From W-Chloroflexi-9 sp045863195 (lineage in GTDB: Bacteria; Chloroflexota; Dehalococcoidia; UBA2979): a stretch of 64,000 nucleotides of DNA. The notes under the pieces were generated by a model. That model was given only the letters and a program-made list of their open reading frames with translations, searched no databases and was not told where the DNA came from. Shown one piece after another: positions 1 to 7,729 of this stretch (its first letter is position 1; each line of letters opens with the position of its first letter). Position numbers and translations under genes: made by a program. The DNA lies in the NCBI GenBank assembly GCA_045863195.1, contig BTUI01000003.1, positions 1-64,000 of the forward strand. Reading direction: 5' to 3'.

Positions 1-1483
1 GGACGTCCCACGGCCGGGGCCCGTCCGCGTCCTCCTTCGTGGTTTCGTGGCCCTTGCCCGCGTGCAGCACGTGGTCGCCCGGCGGCGCGATCTCGAGCGC
101 GCGGTCTATCGCCGCGCGGCGGTCGGGGATGCGCTCGAACGTCTCGCCCTCCACCGCCCCGGCCGCCAGCATCGCGCGGGCGATGTCGTCGATGATCGCG
201 TCGCTCGACTCGGAGCGCGGGTCCTCGTCCGCGAGGATGGCGTAGTCCACCTGGCGCGCGGCGACCGAGCCGAGGCCGGTGCGGCGCTCCATGCCGCGCT
301 CGCCCGCGCAGCCGAAGACGGCGATGACACGGCCCTCCACCACCGGGCGCACGGTCTCCACGACCTTCTGCAGCGCGTCCGCGGTGTGCGCGTAGTCCAC
401 GATGACCGTGAACGGCGCGCCATCGATCCGCTGCATGCGCCCCGGCACGCCCTCGCACGCGGCGATGCCGGCGGCCGCCTGCATCGCATTCAGCCCGAGC
501 GCGGCGGCAGCGGTGATCGCCGCGGCGGCGTTCGCGACGTTGAAGCGGCCCGGGAGCCGGATCGAGGCCTCCAGCGACTCCTCGCCGGTCGAGAGCGCGA
601 AGGTGGAGCCGTCCGGCCAGAGCATGATGTCCTCGACGATCACGTCCGCCTCGGGGTCGTCGAGCGCATAGGTGACGACGCGCGCCTTCGTGCGGTTGGA
701 GAGGTAACGCCACGCCGCGTCGTCGCGGTTCAGCACCGCCGTCCCGCGCCGCTTTCCGCGGTCGGGGGCATCGAGGAGTTCGAAGAGCCGCCCCTTCGCC
801 GCCCGGTACTTCTGCACGTCGCCGTGGAAGTCGAGGTGGTCCGGGGTGAGGTTCGTGAACACGGCGACGTCGAACGCGCAGTGGTCGAGACGGTGCAGGT
901 CGAGGCCGATGGAGGTCGCCTCCACCACCGCGTGGGTGCAGCCCGCCTCCAGCATCTCGGCGAGCAGGCGCTGGACGACGGGCGCCTCCTGCGAGGTGAG
1001 GCGCGTGGGGTTGGGGAGGACCGTGGTGCCGATCTTCGACTCGATCGTGGTGAGGAGGCCCGTCTTCAGGCCGCAGGCGGTGAGCGCGGCGTGCAACAGG
1101 AACGCCGTGGTCGACTTCCCGTCCGTCCCCGTGATGCCGATCACCTTCAGGCGTCGCGCGGGGTAGCCCTCGTGCGCGGCGGCGACCGAGGCGAGCGTCA
1201 CGCGCGGGTCGGCCACCTCCACCACGGGGACGCCGAGGCCGCGCAGCGCCTCGCCCCGCCCGGCCTGCGCGACGAGCGCCACGGCCCCCGCCTGCACCGC
1301 CTGCGGCGCGAACGCGTGGCCGTCCGCCTGGCCGCCGGGGATGCAGGCGAAGAGGTCGCCCGGCCCGACCTGGCGGGAATCGAACTGGACGGTCCGGATC
1401 GGGGGCAGCGAGGCGCGGTCGACGCCCTCGGGGAGGCCGTCTCGCCAGTCGCCTCGGGCGGTCGTTGGAACATCGGCGGTCAT
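1..1483 (-). CDS. murE: UDP-N-acetylmuramyl-tripeptide synthetase MurE (3' end cut by window edge)
   Basis: Cytoplasmic Mur ligase that adds the third residue to UDP-MurNAc-L-Ala-D-Glu in peptidoglycan synthesis. Reading from the ATG at 1483 gives about 494 residues without a stop before the left edge, near the family's full length of roughly 490-500. The start of the protein has the N-terminal Mur domain (FDSRQVGPGDLF, then FACIPGGQADGHAF). The ATP loop is ITGTDGKSTT near residue 115, and the central domain shows NLTPDHLDFHG. The C-terminal specificity motif reads DEDPR near residue 418 where meso-diaminopimelate enzymes usually have DNPR. The Arg is kept, the Asn is not, so the diamino acid used (DAP, ornithine or lysine) cannot be settled by eye. 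It diverges from the flavoprotein gene at 1594. Confidence 0.93.
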   Translation of the reverse strand, partial: MTADVPTTARGDWRDGLPEGVDRASLPPIRTVQFDSRQVGPGDLFACIPGGQADGHAFAPQAVQAGAVALVAQAGRGEALRGLGVPVVEVADPRVTLASVAAAHEGYPARRLKVIGITGTDGKSTTAFLLHAALTACGLKTGLLTTIESKIGTTVLPNPTRLTSQEAPVVQRLLAEMLEAGCTHAVVEATSIGLDLHRLDHCAFDVAVFTNLTPDHLDFHGDVQKYRAAKGRLFELLDAPDRGKRRGTAVLNRDDAAWRYLSNRTKARVVTYALDDPEADVIVEDIMLWPDGSTFALSTGEESLEASIRLPGRFNVANAAAAITAAAALGLNAMQAAAGIAACEGVPGRMQRIDGAPFTVIVDYAHTADALQKVVETVRPVVEGRVIAVFGCAGERGMERRTGLGSVAARQVDYAILADEDPRSESSDAIIDDIARAMLAAGAVEGETFERIPDRRAAIDRALEIAPPGDHVLHAGKGHETTKEDADGPRPWDV

Positions 1484-1593
1484 GCGTCGATGCTACGTCG
1501 GCGCGGACGTGGCGTCCCCGGTGGACACTCACGCGGAGGGCACTGTAGATTTTCCAGCGCCTCATCAGATGGACGTACGGAGAGCGGAGCCTC

Positions 1594-2016
1594 ATGGCGA
1601 TTGAACTGACGGACGAGTGGAAGCAGGCGATCAACAACGCCTTCACGGACGGCTGCCCGATCGTCTGGGCGAGCGCCGGCAAGGACGGCCAGCCGGTCCT
1701 CAACTTCTTCGGCACCACGCAGGCGTACAGCGACCATGAGCTGGCGATCTGGATGCGCACGCCGGAGCGCGGCTTCCTCCAGCGCATCGCTGACAACCCG
1801 AACGTCGCGATGATGTACCGCAACCCCGCCACGCGGCTGGTGATCCAGGTGCACGGCGAGGCGCGCCACGTGGACGACCCGGCGGTGAAGGATCACGTCT
1901 ACAACAACGCCGCGGAGGCGGAGCGCGCCCAGGATCCCGAGAAGAAGGGCACGGCCGTGGTGATCGATGTCACCCGGATCGTGCAGCGCGGCCAGGTGGT
2001 CCAGTCGCGCGACTGA
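1594..2016 (+). CDS. Pyridoxamine 5'-phosphate oxidase-family (FMN split-barrel) protein
   Basis: Small 140-residue protein with the layout of the FMN-binding split barrel. It has an N-terminal helix, the strand pair CPIVWASAGKDGQPVLNFFG, a central segment FLQRIADNPNVAMMYRNP typical of the family, and a final strand (GTAVVIDVTRIVQ). Members bind FMN or F420 and act as oxidases or reductases on varied substrates. Nothing here fixes the substrate, and it is too short and divergent to be called PdxH. The ATG is preceded by a purine-rich site (gagcggagcc). It stands alone between murE and the RNase P RNA gene, both on the other strand. Confidence 0.75.
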   Translation: MAIELTDEWKQAINNAFTDGCPIVWASAGKDGQPVLNFFGTTQAYSDHELAIWMRTPERGFLQRIADNPNVAMMYRNPATRLVIQVHGEARHVDDPAVKDHVYNNAAEAERAQDPEKKGTAVVIDVTRIVQRGQVVQSRD

Positions 2017-2050
2017 GCGAGGACGCATGGCCCTCGCGGGGAAGTTGGGC

Positions 2051-2428
2051 ACCAGGGGGCCTGTAAGCCGGATTCTGTACCGCGTCCCGAGCCCAACCGG
2101 GACGCGGCGACGGCCATCCATCTAGGGCGGGGGTTGCCCACCGCCTCCAGCAGCCTACCCGGGGACAGGACGGGCCGCCCGTATGTCCCCCTATTTGGCC
2201 TTGCTCCGGGTGGGGTTTGCACGGCCGCCGTGTTACCACGACGCCGGTGCGCTCTTACCGCACCATTTCACCCTGACCGGGCTGCCCGAAGGCGGCCCGG
2301 CGGTATGTTTCTGTTGCACTGTCCGTCGGCTCACGCCGCCCGGCCGTTAGCCGGCACCCTGCCCTGCGGAGTCCGGACTTTCCTCCCGTCTCTCCGAAGA
2401 GAGACCGGCGACCATCCGGCCCCCTGGT
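2051..2428 (-). ncRNA. rnpB: RNase P RNA, type A
   Basis: Catalytic RNA of ribonuclease P, which matures tRNA 5' ends. On the minus strand the 5' part holds the P4-side signature GAGGAAAGTCCGGACTCC. The middle has GCAAGGCCAAATAGG and GGTGAAATGGTGCGGTAAG, and the 3' end has CAGAATCCGGCTTACAGG. The ends were set from the closing P1 helix: ACCAGGGGGCC at the 5' end pairs perfectly over 11 bp with GGCCCCCTGGT at the 3' end. The length of about 378 nt fits a bacterial type A RNA. The recombinase-like gene lies immediately upstream on the same strand, so transcription of the two may be linked. Confidence 0.95.
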
Positions 2429-2466
2429 TCGATTCGAGTGTACGCCCTTGCCTCGGCGGGACGCGG

Positions 2467-3801
2467 TCAGCGACGTCGGGTGACGCGCACGGCATCGTCC
2501 GTGACGACCACCTCTGCGACCGCGGCCTGCAGCAGCGCGCGGCGCTCCGCGAACGTGAGCGCGTCCCACTCAGCGACGAGGCGCTCGCGCGCCTCGCCGG
2601 CGTCCAGCGGCCCCGCGCCTGGCATCGGACGCTCCGCCTCGAGGATGGCGGCCGCCGTCTCGCCCGCGCGGCGCTCCAGGTCCGCCCACGCCCACTCGCC
2701 GCTCTCCCAGCGTTCGAGCATCCGCGCGAGGCGACGCTCGGCGCGCTCGCGCCGCCCGGCGCGGTCGTCCTCGGACGGCTCGGGGTGGACGGCAACGGGC
2801 AGCGGCCCGGTCGCGCGCAGCAGTTCACCGCGCACCAGCGCCTCGAGTTCGTCGGCGCGGCGCGTGCCGTACCGGCAGCGCCCGCGGTTCGTGGCGGACT
2901 CGCAGCGGTACAGCGGCACGTCGCCGGCCGGCGAGGGACGGCGCGCGCCGATCATGCGGTGGTGGCAGTGGCCGCAGCGCGCCAGCCCGGCCAGGAGGTA
3001 GGCGTGGCGGCGCTGCACCTTCGCGGAGGTGCGCCGCGCGTCCAGCCGTCGTTGCGCCTCGTGGAACCGCGCCGCCGGCACCAGCGCCGGGTGCGCCTTC
3101 GGGACCGCCACGCCGAGGCGGCGGTAGAGGCCGATGTAGGCGGGATTGCGCAGCACCGTCCGCACGGCGCCGGTGCTCCACGTCCCACCCCGGCGCGTCT
3201 TCACGCCGCCGGCGTTGAGCGCGCCGGCGATGCGGCGGATGCCCTCTCCTTCGTCGAGGTAGAGCGTGAAGATCCGCTCCACCACGCGCGCCTCGCGCGG
3301 GTGCGGCACTAGCGTGCGGCCCTCCACGGCGTAGCCGTAGGGGGGGCGGCCGAGGACCTCGGCGCGGAGCGCGCGGCGCCGCATCCCCTCGCGTGCGCGC
3401 TCACGGCGTCGCTCCGCGTCCGGGCGCCCCGCCCAGCCCTCTCGCAGCGCGGCCTCCGCCCGGCGGCCGTCCGCGAACACCACGGTGCCCCCGGCGTGCT
3501 CCAGCGCGAAGAGCCGCCACGCCTGTTCCACGACCGTCGCACCGAGTACGGGGAGCGTCGCGACCACCACGGTGCCCTCCGCGGCTGCCTCCAGGCGCCC
3601 GACCAGACGGAAGAAGGCGGACCAGCCGCCGTCCGCCGGCTCCTCGACGAGTTCGGGCTCGCCGAAGCCCTCGCCGCGGGCGCAGGCGACCACCGCACGG
3701 CGCTGGATCGCGACGTCGAGCGGCGGGCCGTCGAGGGCCACCGGGGCGACGTAGGCGAAGACCGGGCGTTCGAGCGGGCCAGGGGGCGTCGCGTCGGGCA
3801 T
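2467..3801 (-). CDS. Large serine recombinase-like protein with a degenerate catalytic domain
   Basis: 444 residues with the three-part layout of large serine recombinases: N-terminal resolvase-like domain (about 1-125), recombinase DNA-binding domain (about 150-250, with RPPYGYAVEG, IRRIAGALNAGGVKTRRGG and VRTVLRNPAYIG) and a zinc ribbon (CGHC, then CESATNRGRC) followed by a charged helical tail. The resolvase part is not catalytic by its residues. The usual Y-x-R-V-S block reads YVAPV at 17-21, so both Arg and the nucleophilic Ser are missing, and the K-L-D-R-L-S-R block reads TLPVLGA. The rest is intact and not shortened, which argues for a retained DNA-binding role rather than decay. It sits just upstream of rnpB on the same strand. 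Annotation as an active recombinase would be wrong by motif; its role is unknown. Confidence 0.8.
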   Translation of the reverse strand: MPDATPPGPLERPVFAYVAPVALDGPPLDVAIQRRAVVACARGEGFGEPELVEEPADGGWSAFFRLVGRLEAAAEGTVVVATLPVLGATVVEQAWRLFALEHAGGTVVFADGRRAEAALREGWAGRPDAERRRERAREGMRRRALRAEVLGRPPYGYAVEGRTLVPHPREARVVERIFTLYLDEGEGIRRIAGALNAGGVKTRRGGTWSTGAVRTVLRNPAYIGLYRRLGVAVPKAHPALVPAARFHEAQRRLDARRTSAKVQRRHAYLLAGLARCGHCHHRMIGARRPSPAGDVPLYRCESATNRGRCRYGTRRADELEALVRGELLRATGPLPVAVHPEPSEDDRAGRRERAERRLARMLERWESGEWAWADLERRAGETAAAILEAERPMPGAGPLDAGEARERLVAEWDALTFAERRALLQAAVAEVVVTDDAVRVTRRR

Positions 3802-3898
3802 ACGGCCAGTCTAGGACGGCGACCCGGCGGCCGCGCCGCCTCGGGCGTGCCGGGGGCCGGTGTTAGCATGATGATCTGCCGCCCGGAGGCGGCGCCCC

Positions 3899-4450
3899 GT
3901 GCTGATCAACGTCGCCACCCTGGTCCAGGAACCGATCGGCCACGCTCGGCGCTACCACGCCGAGCGCGAGCGCGTCGCCGTGCCGGAAGACGGGTGGCAG
4001 CAGGAGATCACCGGCGATCTCCGGCTGATCCGGAGCGAACGGGGCGTCCTCGTGACCGCCTCGCTCGACCTCGCACCGGTCGAGATGGAGTGCGGGCGCT
4101 GCCTGGAGCCGTTCAAGGCGCCCCTGCACATCGACTTCGACGAGGAATATGTCGTGTCGCGCGACCCGGTCAGCGGGCTGCGGATGGAGGCGGCCGAGGA
4201 CGAGTTCCGCATCGACCTGCGCTGGCATCTCGATCTCAGCGAAGCCGTCCGGCAATATGAACAGTCCGCGCTCCCGATCCAGCCGGTCTGCCGGCCGGAT
4301 TGTCGCGGCCTCTGCCCCACCTGCGGGCAGAACCTGAACCAGGGCACGTGCGGCTGTGACGCCGCCGCGCCGAGCGAACGGTGGGGACCGCTGGCCGGAC
4401 TGGCCGAGCGGCTCCAGTTAGAGGAACGCCATGGCTCTCCCGAAGCGTAG
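3899..4450 (+). CDS. yceD: YceD/DUF177 family protein
   Basis: 183-residue protein of the YceD (DUF177) family, known to affect 23S rRNA processing or accumulation and nearly always encoded before rpmF, as here. The core shows ECGRCLEPFKAPLHIDFDEEY, and the C-terminal Cys cluster is CRPDCRGLCPTCGQNLNQG followed by CGC, a probable zinc site. A GTG at 3899 is the first usable start and gives the family's usual length. The 3' end overlaps the rpmF start by 20 bases, so the two are translationally linked. Confidence 0.88.
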   Translation: MLINVATLVQEPIGHARRYHAERERVAVPEDGWQQEITGDLRLIRSERGVLVTASLDLAPVEMECGRCLEPFKAPLHIDFDEEYVVSRDPVSGLRMEAAEDEFRIDLRWHLDLSEAVRQYEQSALPIQPVCRPDCRGLCPTCGQNLNQGTCGCDAAAPSERWGPLAGLAERLQLEERHGSPEA

Positions 4451-4607
4451 GACGCCGAAGTCCAAGACCAACTCCCGCCGCGCGCACGACCGCGCCGGGA
4501 TCCCCACGCTGGTGCGCGACCCCGCTACCGGCGGGTTCAAGGTGAACCACACCGCTGGTGGCGCGCGTGACCGCAAGGGCCGCGTCATCAAGCGCGACGA
4601 GGACTAG
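4431..4607 (+). CDS. rpmF: 50S ribosomal protein L32
   Basis: 58-residue L32, a late-assembling protein of the large ribosomal subunit. It starts MALPKRRTPKSKTNSRRAHD, the family's N-terminal signature, and ends in a basic tail with RDRKGRVIKRDED. It contains no cysteine, so it is the zinc-independent form of L32. The ATG lies inside the 3' end of yceD behind the purine-rich stretch gaggaacgcc, and its stop is six bases before the fabD GTG. It is the first stable product of a lipid-synthesis operon, the arrangement known from many bacteria. Confidence 0.95.
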   Translation: MALPKRRTPKSKTNSRRAHDRAGIPTLVRDPATGGFKVNHTAGGARDRKGRVIKRDED

Positions 4608-4613
4608 TCCCCC

Positions 4614-5573
4614 GTGCCCGGGCTGGACGACCTCGCGAGCCGGATCGCCTCGCTGCCCCTTGCCGCGGACACCGCCTGGGTGTTCCCGGGCCAGGGCGCG
4701 CAGGCCGTGGGCATGGGCCAGGACCTGGCTCAGGAGATCCCCGCCGCGCGCGAGGTCTTCGATGCTGCCGATGCCGCGCTGGGCGTGGCCATCTCGCGCA
4801 TCTGCTTCGAGGGGCCGGAGGCTGAACTCACCCGCACGGTGAACACGCAGCCGGCGATTGTGACCCACTCGATCGCCGCGCTGGTCGCGGCGCTGGACGC
4901 GGGCACCCTCACCCACCGCCCGGCGATGGTCGCCGGGCACTCGCTCGGCGAGTACGCGGCGCTCATCGTCGCCGGCGCGGTCACCTTCGCGGACGGCGTC
5001 CGCCTGGTACGCGAGCGCGGCCGCCTGATGCAGGAGGCCTGCGACCGCGAGCCGAGCACCATGGCCGCCGTGCTGGGCGTGGAGCCGGACGTGCTGCGCG
5101 CCATCTGCGACGAGCACGGCGCCGCGATCTGCAACATCAACGCCCCGGGCAACATCACCATCGGCGGCACCACCGCCGCGGTGGAGGCGGCCTCCGCGGC
5201 GGCCACCGCCGCCGGCGCCTCGCGCGTGGTCCCGCTCACCGTCTCCGGTGCGTTCCACACGCCGCTGATGCAGTCCGCCGCCGAGGGGATGCGTGGCGTG
5301 CTGGCCGGCGTGGCGTTCCGCGACCCGGGCATCCCGGTCGTCTCCAACGTCACCGCGCAGCCGATCACGACCGCAGCCGCGCTGCCGGAGGAACTCGCGA
5401 GCCAGGTCACCCACCCGGTGCTCTGGGTCCCCTCCGTGCAGACGATGCAGGCCGGCGGCGTCTCCCAGGTGGTCGAGTTCGGGCCGGGCCGCGTCCTGAC
5501 CGGCCTCGTGCGCCGCATCGACCGCGCGATCGGCATCCGCAACGTCTCCACCGCCGAGGAGGCGCGGGCGTGA
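4614..5573 (+). CDS. fabD: Malonyl-CoA:ACP transacylase FabD
   Basis: Moves malonyl from CoA to acyl carrier protein, feeding type II fatty acid synthesis in the cytoplasm. 319 residues. The N-terminal WVFPGQGAQAVGMG motif, the nucleophile elbow GHSLGEYAAL (catalytic Ser near residue 108), the Arg of VRERGRLMQ and the His of SGAFHTPLM are all present. Translation starts at a GTG six bases after the rpmF stop, and the end overlaps the fabG GTG by four bases. The substrate carrier acpP lies 1.3 kb downstream in the same run. Confidence 0.95.
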   Translation: MPGLDDLASRIASLPLAADTAWVFPGQGAQAVGMGQDLAQEIPAAREVFDAADAALGVAISRICFEGPEAELTRTVNTQPAIVTHSIAALVAALDAGTLTHRPAMVAGHSLGEYAALIVAGAVTFADGVRLVRERGRLMQEACDREPSTMAAVLGVEPDVLRAICDEHGAAICNINAPGNITIGGTTAAVEAASAAATAAGASRVVPLTVSGAFHTPLMQSAAEGMRGVLAGVAFRDPGIPVVSNVTAQPITTAAALPEELASQVTHPVLWVPSVQTMQAGGVSQVVEFGPGRVLTGLVRRIDRAIGIRNVSTAEEARA

Positions 5574-6334
5574 CCGAAGCGGCCCGACCGCTCGCCGGGA
5601 AGGTCGCGCTGGTCACCGGCGGCGGCCGCGGCATCGGCCGTGCCATCGTGACGGCGCTGGCCGCAGCCGGCGCGGACGTGGCCCTGACCTACCGGGGCAG
5701 CGAGGCGGCCGCGCAGGCGCTCGCACAGGAGGTCGCCGCCAAGCACGGGGTGCGCGCACACGCGATCCAGTGCGATGTCCGCGAGGCAGCCGACATCGAC
5801 CGTGCCTTCACGGAGGCGAAGGAGGCGCTCGGCGCCGTCGCCATCCTCGTCAACAACGCCGGGATGACCGCGGACACGCTGGTCATGCGCATGTCCGAGG
5901 AGGCGTGGGACGACGTCCTCACGACGAACCTCCGGGGCACCTTCCTCGCCTCGAAGGCGGCGCTCCGGGACATGGTCCGCGCGCGCGGGGGGCGGATCAT
6001 CAACATCACCTCCGTGGTGGGGGTGACCGGCAACGCCGGCCAGGCGAACTACTCCGCCGCGAAGGCCGGGATCATCGGCTTCACGCGCTCGCTCGCCCAG
6101 GAGGTCGCCAGCCGCGGGATCACCGTGAACGCCGTCGCCCCCGGGTTCGTGCTGACGGACATGACGGCGGGCCTGACCGAGGAGCAGAAGGGGGCGATCC
6201 TGCAGCGCATCCCCATGGGCCGCTACGGCGAGGCCGCCGAGATCGCCTCGGTCGTCGCGTTCCTGGCTTCGGACGCCGCCTCGTACATCACAGGGCAGGT
6301 GCTGAACGTGGACGGCGGTCTGGTCACGGCCTAG
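5570..6334 (+). CDS. fabG: 3-oxoacyl-ACP reductase FabG
   Basis: NADPH-dependent short-chain reductase that reduces 3-oxoacyl-ACP in fatty acid elongation. 254 residues with VTGGGRGIGRA (dinucleotide loop), NNAG, the catalytic Ser of INITSVVG, Tyr and Lys in YSAAKAG, and the C-terminal YITGQVLNVDGG typical of FabG. It begins at a GTG that overlaps the fabD stop (GTGA), so the pair is coupled. A short gap separates it from nusB. Confidence 0.95.
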   Translation: MTEAARPLAGKVALVTGGGRGIGRAIVTALAAAGADVALTYRGSEAAAQALAQEVAAKHGVRAHAIQCDVREAADIDRAFTEAKEALGAVAILVNNAGMTADTLVMRMSEEAWDDVLTTNLRGTFLASKAALRDMVRARGGRIINITSVVGVTGNAGQANYSAAKAGIIGFTRSLAQEVASRGITVNAVAPGFVLTDMTAGLTEEQKGAILQRIPMGRYGEAAEIASVVAFLASDAASYITGQVLNVDGGLVTA

Positions 6335-6354
6335 CGCCGCTGCACCGCCCCTCC

Positions 6355-6819
6355 ATGGTCGCCACACCCCGCCGCCGCTCGCGCATCGTCGCCTTCCGCA
6401 CGCTCTTCGAGGCGGACATGTCCGGCCACCCGCTCGCCGCCGTGCTGGAGCGGCAGCTGGAGGAGGCCGGCCTGACCGGGGAGTCCGGCGCGTTCGCGCG
6501 TGGCCTCGTGGCCGGGGTGGAGGAGCGCCGCGACGCCATCGACACGGTGATCCGGAAGCACGCGCCCGCGTTCCCGCTGGAGGACATGGCGGTCGTAGAC
6601 CGTAACGTGCTCCGCCTTGCAATCTACGAAGTGCTCTTTGATACTGACCCCGCGCCGCTCCGCTCCGCCATCAACGAAGCGGTCGAAATCGCCAAGGGCT
6701 ACGGTTCAGAGTCGTCCGGGCGCTTCGTCAACGGAGTGCTCGGCGCGGTCGTATTGGACGCAGCCGGGCGGCACGGCACTGACGATTCCGTCGCCGACGA
6801 AGATGTCGACGGCGACTAA
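6355..6819 (+). CDS. nusB: Transcription antitermination factor NusB
   Basis: RNA-binding partner of NusE/S10 in rRNA antitermination. 154 residues, all helical. It has the N-terminal Arg-rich RRRSRIVAFRTLFEAD that binds boxA, the central VVDRNVLRLAIYEVLF and the C-terminal SAINEAVEIAKGYGSESSGRFVNGVLGAV, both diagnostic. The ATG at 6355 puts the Arg-rich helix at the true N-terminus. Its place between fabG and acpP is unusual; in many genomes nusB sits with ribE/ribH or accBC instead. Confidence 0.93.
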   Translation: MVATPRRRSRIVAFRTLFEADMSGHPLAAVLERQLEEAGLTGESGAFARGLVAGVEERRDAIDTVIRKHAPAFPLEDMAVVDRNVLRLAIYEVLFDTDPAPLRSAINEAVEIAKGYGSESSGRFVNGVLGAVVLDAAGRHGTDDSVADEDVDGD

Positions 6820-6837
6820 CTGGGAGGACTGCCTTCA

Positions 6838-7098
6838 GTGGCTTCGATCTACGAGCGGGTGCGTGCACTCATCACTGACCAGCTGGGCGTGGACGACGAA
6901 GAGGTGACGATGAACGCCTCCTTTGTCGACGACCTGAACGCCGACTCGCTCGACCTCGTCGAGTTGATTATGTCCATCGAGGAGGAGTTCTCGAAGGACG
7001 GCGTCCAGCTCGAGATCTCCGACGAGGACTCCGAGAAGATCCGCACGGTGCAGGACGCGGTGGACTACCTCCGCGACGCTGGTATCGAGGACGAGTAA
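6838..7098 (+). CDS. acpP: Acyl carrier protein
   Basis: 86-residue acidic carrier of acyl chains in fatty acid synthesis. The phosphopantetheine attachment Ser lies in NADSLDLVELIMSIEEEF. The start is a GTG behind gggaggactgcc. It closes the yceD-rpmF-fabD-fabG-nusB run and is followed within 25 bases by a strong hairpin. No fabF or fabH lies next to it. Confidence 0.95.
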   Translation: MASIYERVRALITDQLGVDDEEVTMNASFVDDLNADSLDLVELIMSIEEEFSKDGVQLEISDEDSEKIRTVQDAVDYLRDAGIEDE

Positions 7099-7122
7099 CC
7101 CTTCCTCCCGGCAGATGTAACG

Positions 7123-7154
7123 CGCCCCGGCAGTCCGCTGGACTGACCGGGGCG
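7123..7154 (+). terminator. Strong bulged hairpin between acpP and tatB
   Basis: CGCCCCGG-CAGTCC pairs with GGACTG-A-CCGGGGCG over 14 bp with one bulged A and a GCT loop. There is no U tract. It can end or attenuate transcription of the acpP operon, and it stops only 14 bases before the tatB ATG. Confidence 0.6.
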
Positions 7155-7168
7155 TACTATTGGACACC

Positions 7169-7729
7169 ATGAACCTGTTCGGCGTCGGCGCGCCCGAGGC
7201 GGGGGTCATCCTCCTCATCGCGCTCATCCTGATCGGCCCCCAGAACTTTCCGCAGGTCATGCGGCAGGCTGGCCGGTGGTATCGCGTCGCCCGGGCGTTC
7301 TCCAACGAGGTCATGAAGGACGTCCGCTCCGCCGTCGACGAGATCGAGCAGGAGGTGAAGCGGGACGCCGGCGACCTGGAGTCGATCCGCGAACTCACGA
7401 ACCTCGATGGCGACCTGCGCCAGGTGAAGACGGACATCGCCGCCGTCGGCCAGGAGACCTCTCGCGTCGCGCGCGGCGACGACATGATCGCTCCGCGCGA
7501 AATGCCCGCCCCCGCCCCACCGAGGCCAAAGGGCTGGTGGGAGGACCGCGACCCGAACGACCCGTTCGTCAAACTCGAGCGCGAACGCGCCGCCGCCCGG
7601 GAGGCCGCGCTCGCCGCCCGTGCCGCGAAGGCTGCGGACGCCGCGACTCCGGCGGCGAGCAGCCCGGATGCCGCTGCCGGCACCCCGGCGCGATCCGACG
7701 CGGCTGACGGGAACGGCACGCCCTCGTGA
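7169..7729 (+). CDS. tatB: Sec-independent translocase TatA/TatB-type protein
   Basis: 186-residue single-span component of the twin-arginine translocase. After a short N-terminus (MNLFGVGAPE) comes the hydrophobic helix AGVILLIALILIGP, the hinge GPQNFPQVMRQAGR, a long amphipathic helix (about 25-90) and a Pro/Ala-rich tail. Direct overlap with tatC and the length over 170 residues suggest the TatB role, but TatA cannot be excluded. The ATG at 7169 was chosen over a TTG at 7160 because it matches the family start. No clear ribosome-binding site precedes it; a strong hairpin does. Confidence 0.85.
   Translation: MNLFGVGAPEAGVILLIALILIGPQNFPQVMRQAGRWYRVARAFSNEVMKDVRSAVDEIEQEVKRDAGDLESIRELTNLDGDLRQVKTDIAAVGQETSRVARGDDMIAPREMPAPAPPRPKGWWEDRDPNDPFVKLERERAAAREAALAARAAKAADAATPAASSPDAAAGTPARSDAADGNGTPS

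Noticed and set aside
47..1609. Long open frame on the plus strand opposite murE
   Set aside because: Arg/Gly/Ala-rich composition typical of the antisense of a GC-rich gene; the minus-strand MurE has all family motifs.
2467..3801. Active phage or transposon recombinase marking another element at the left
   Set aside because: Catalytic residues are missing and no att repeats or phage genes surround it.
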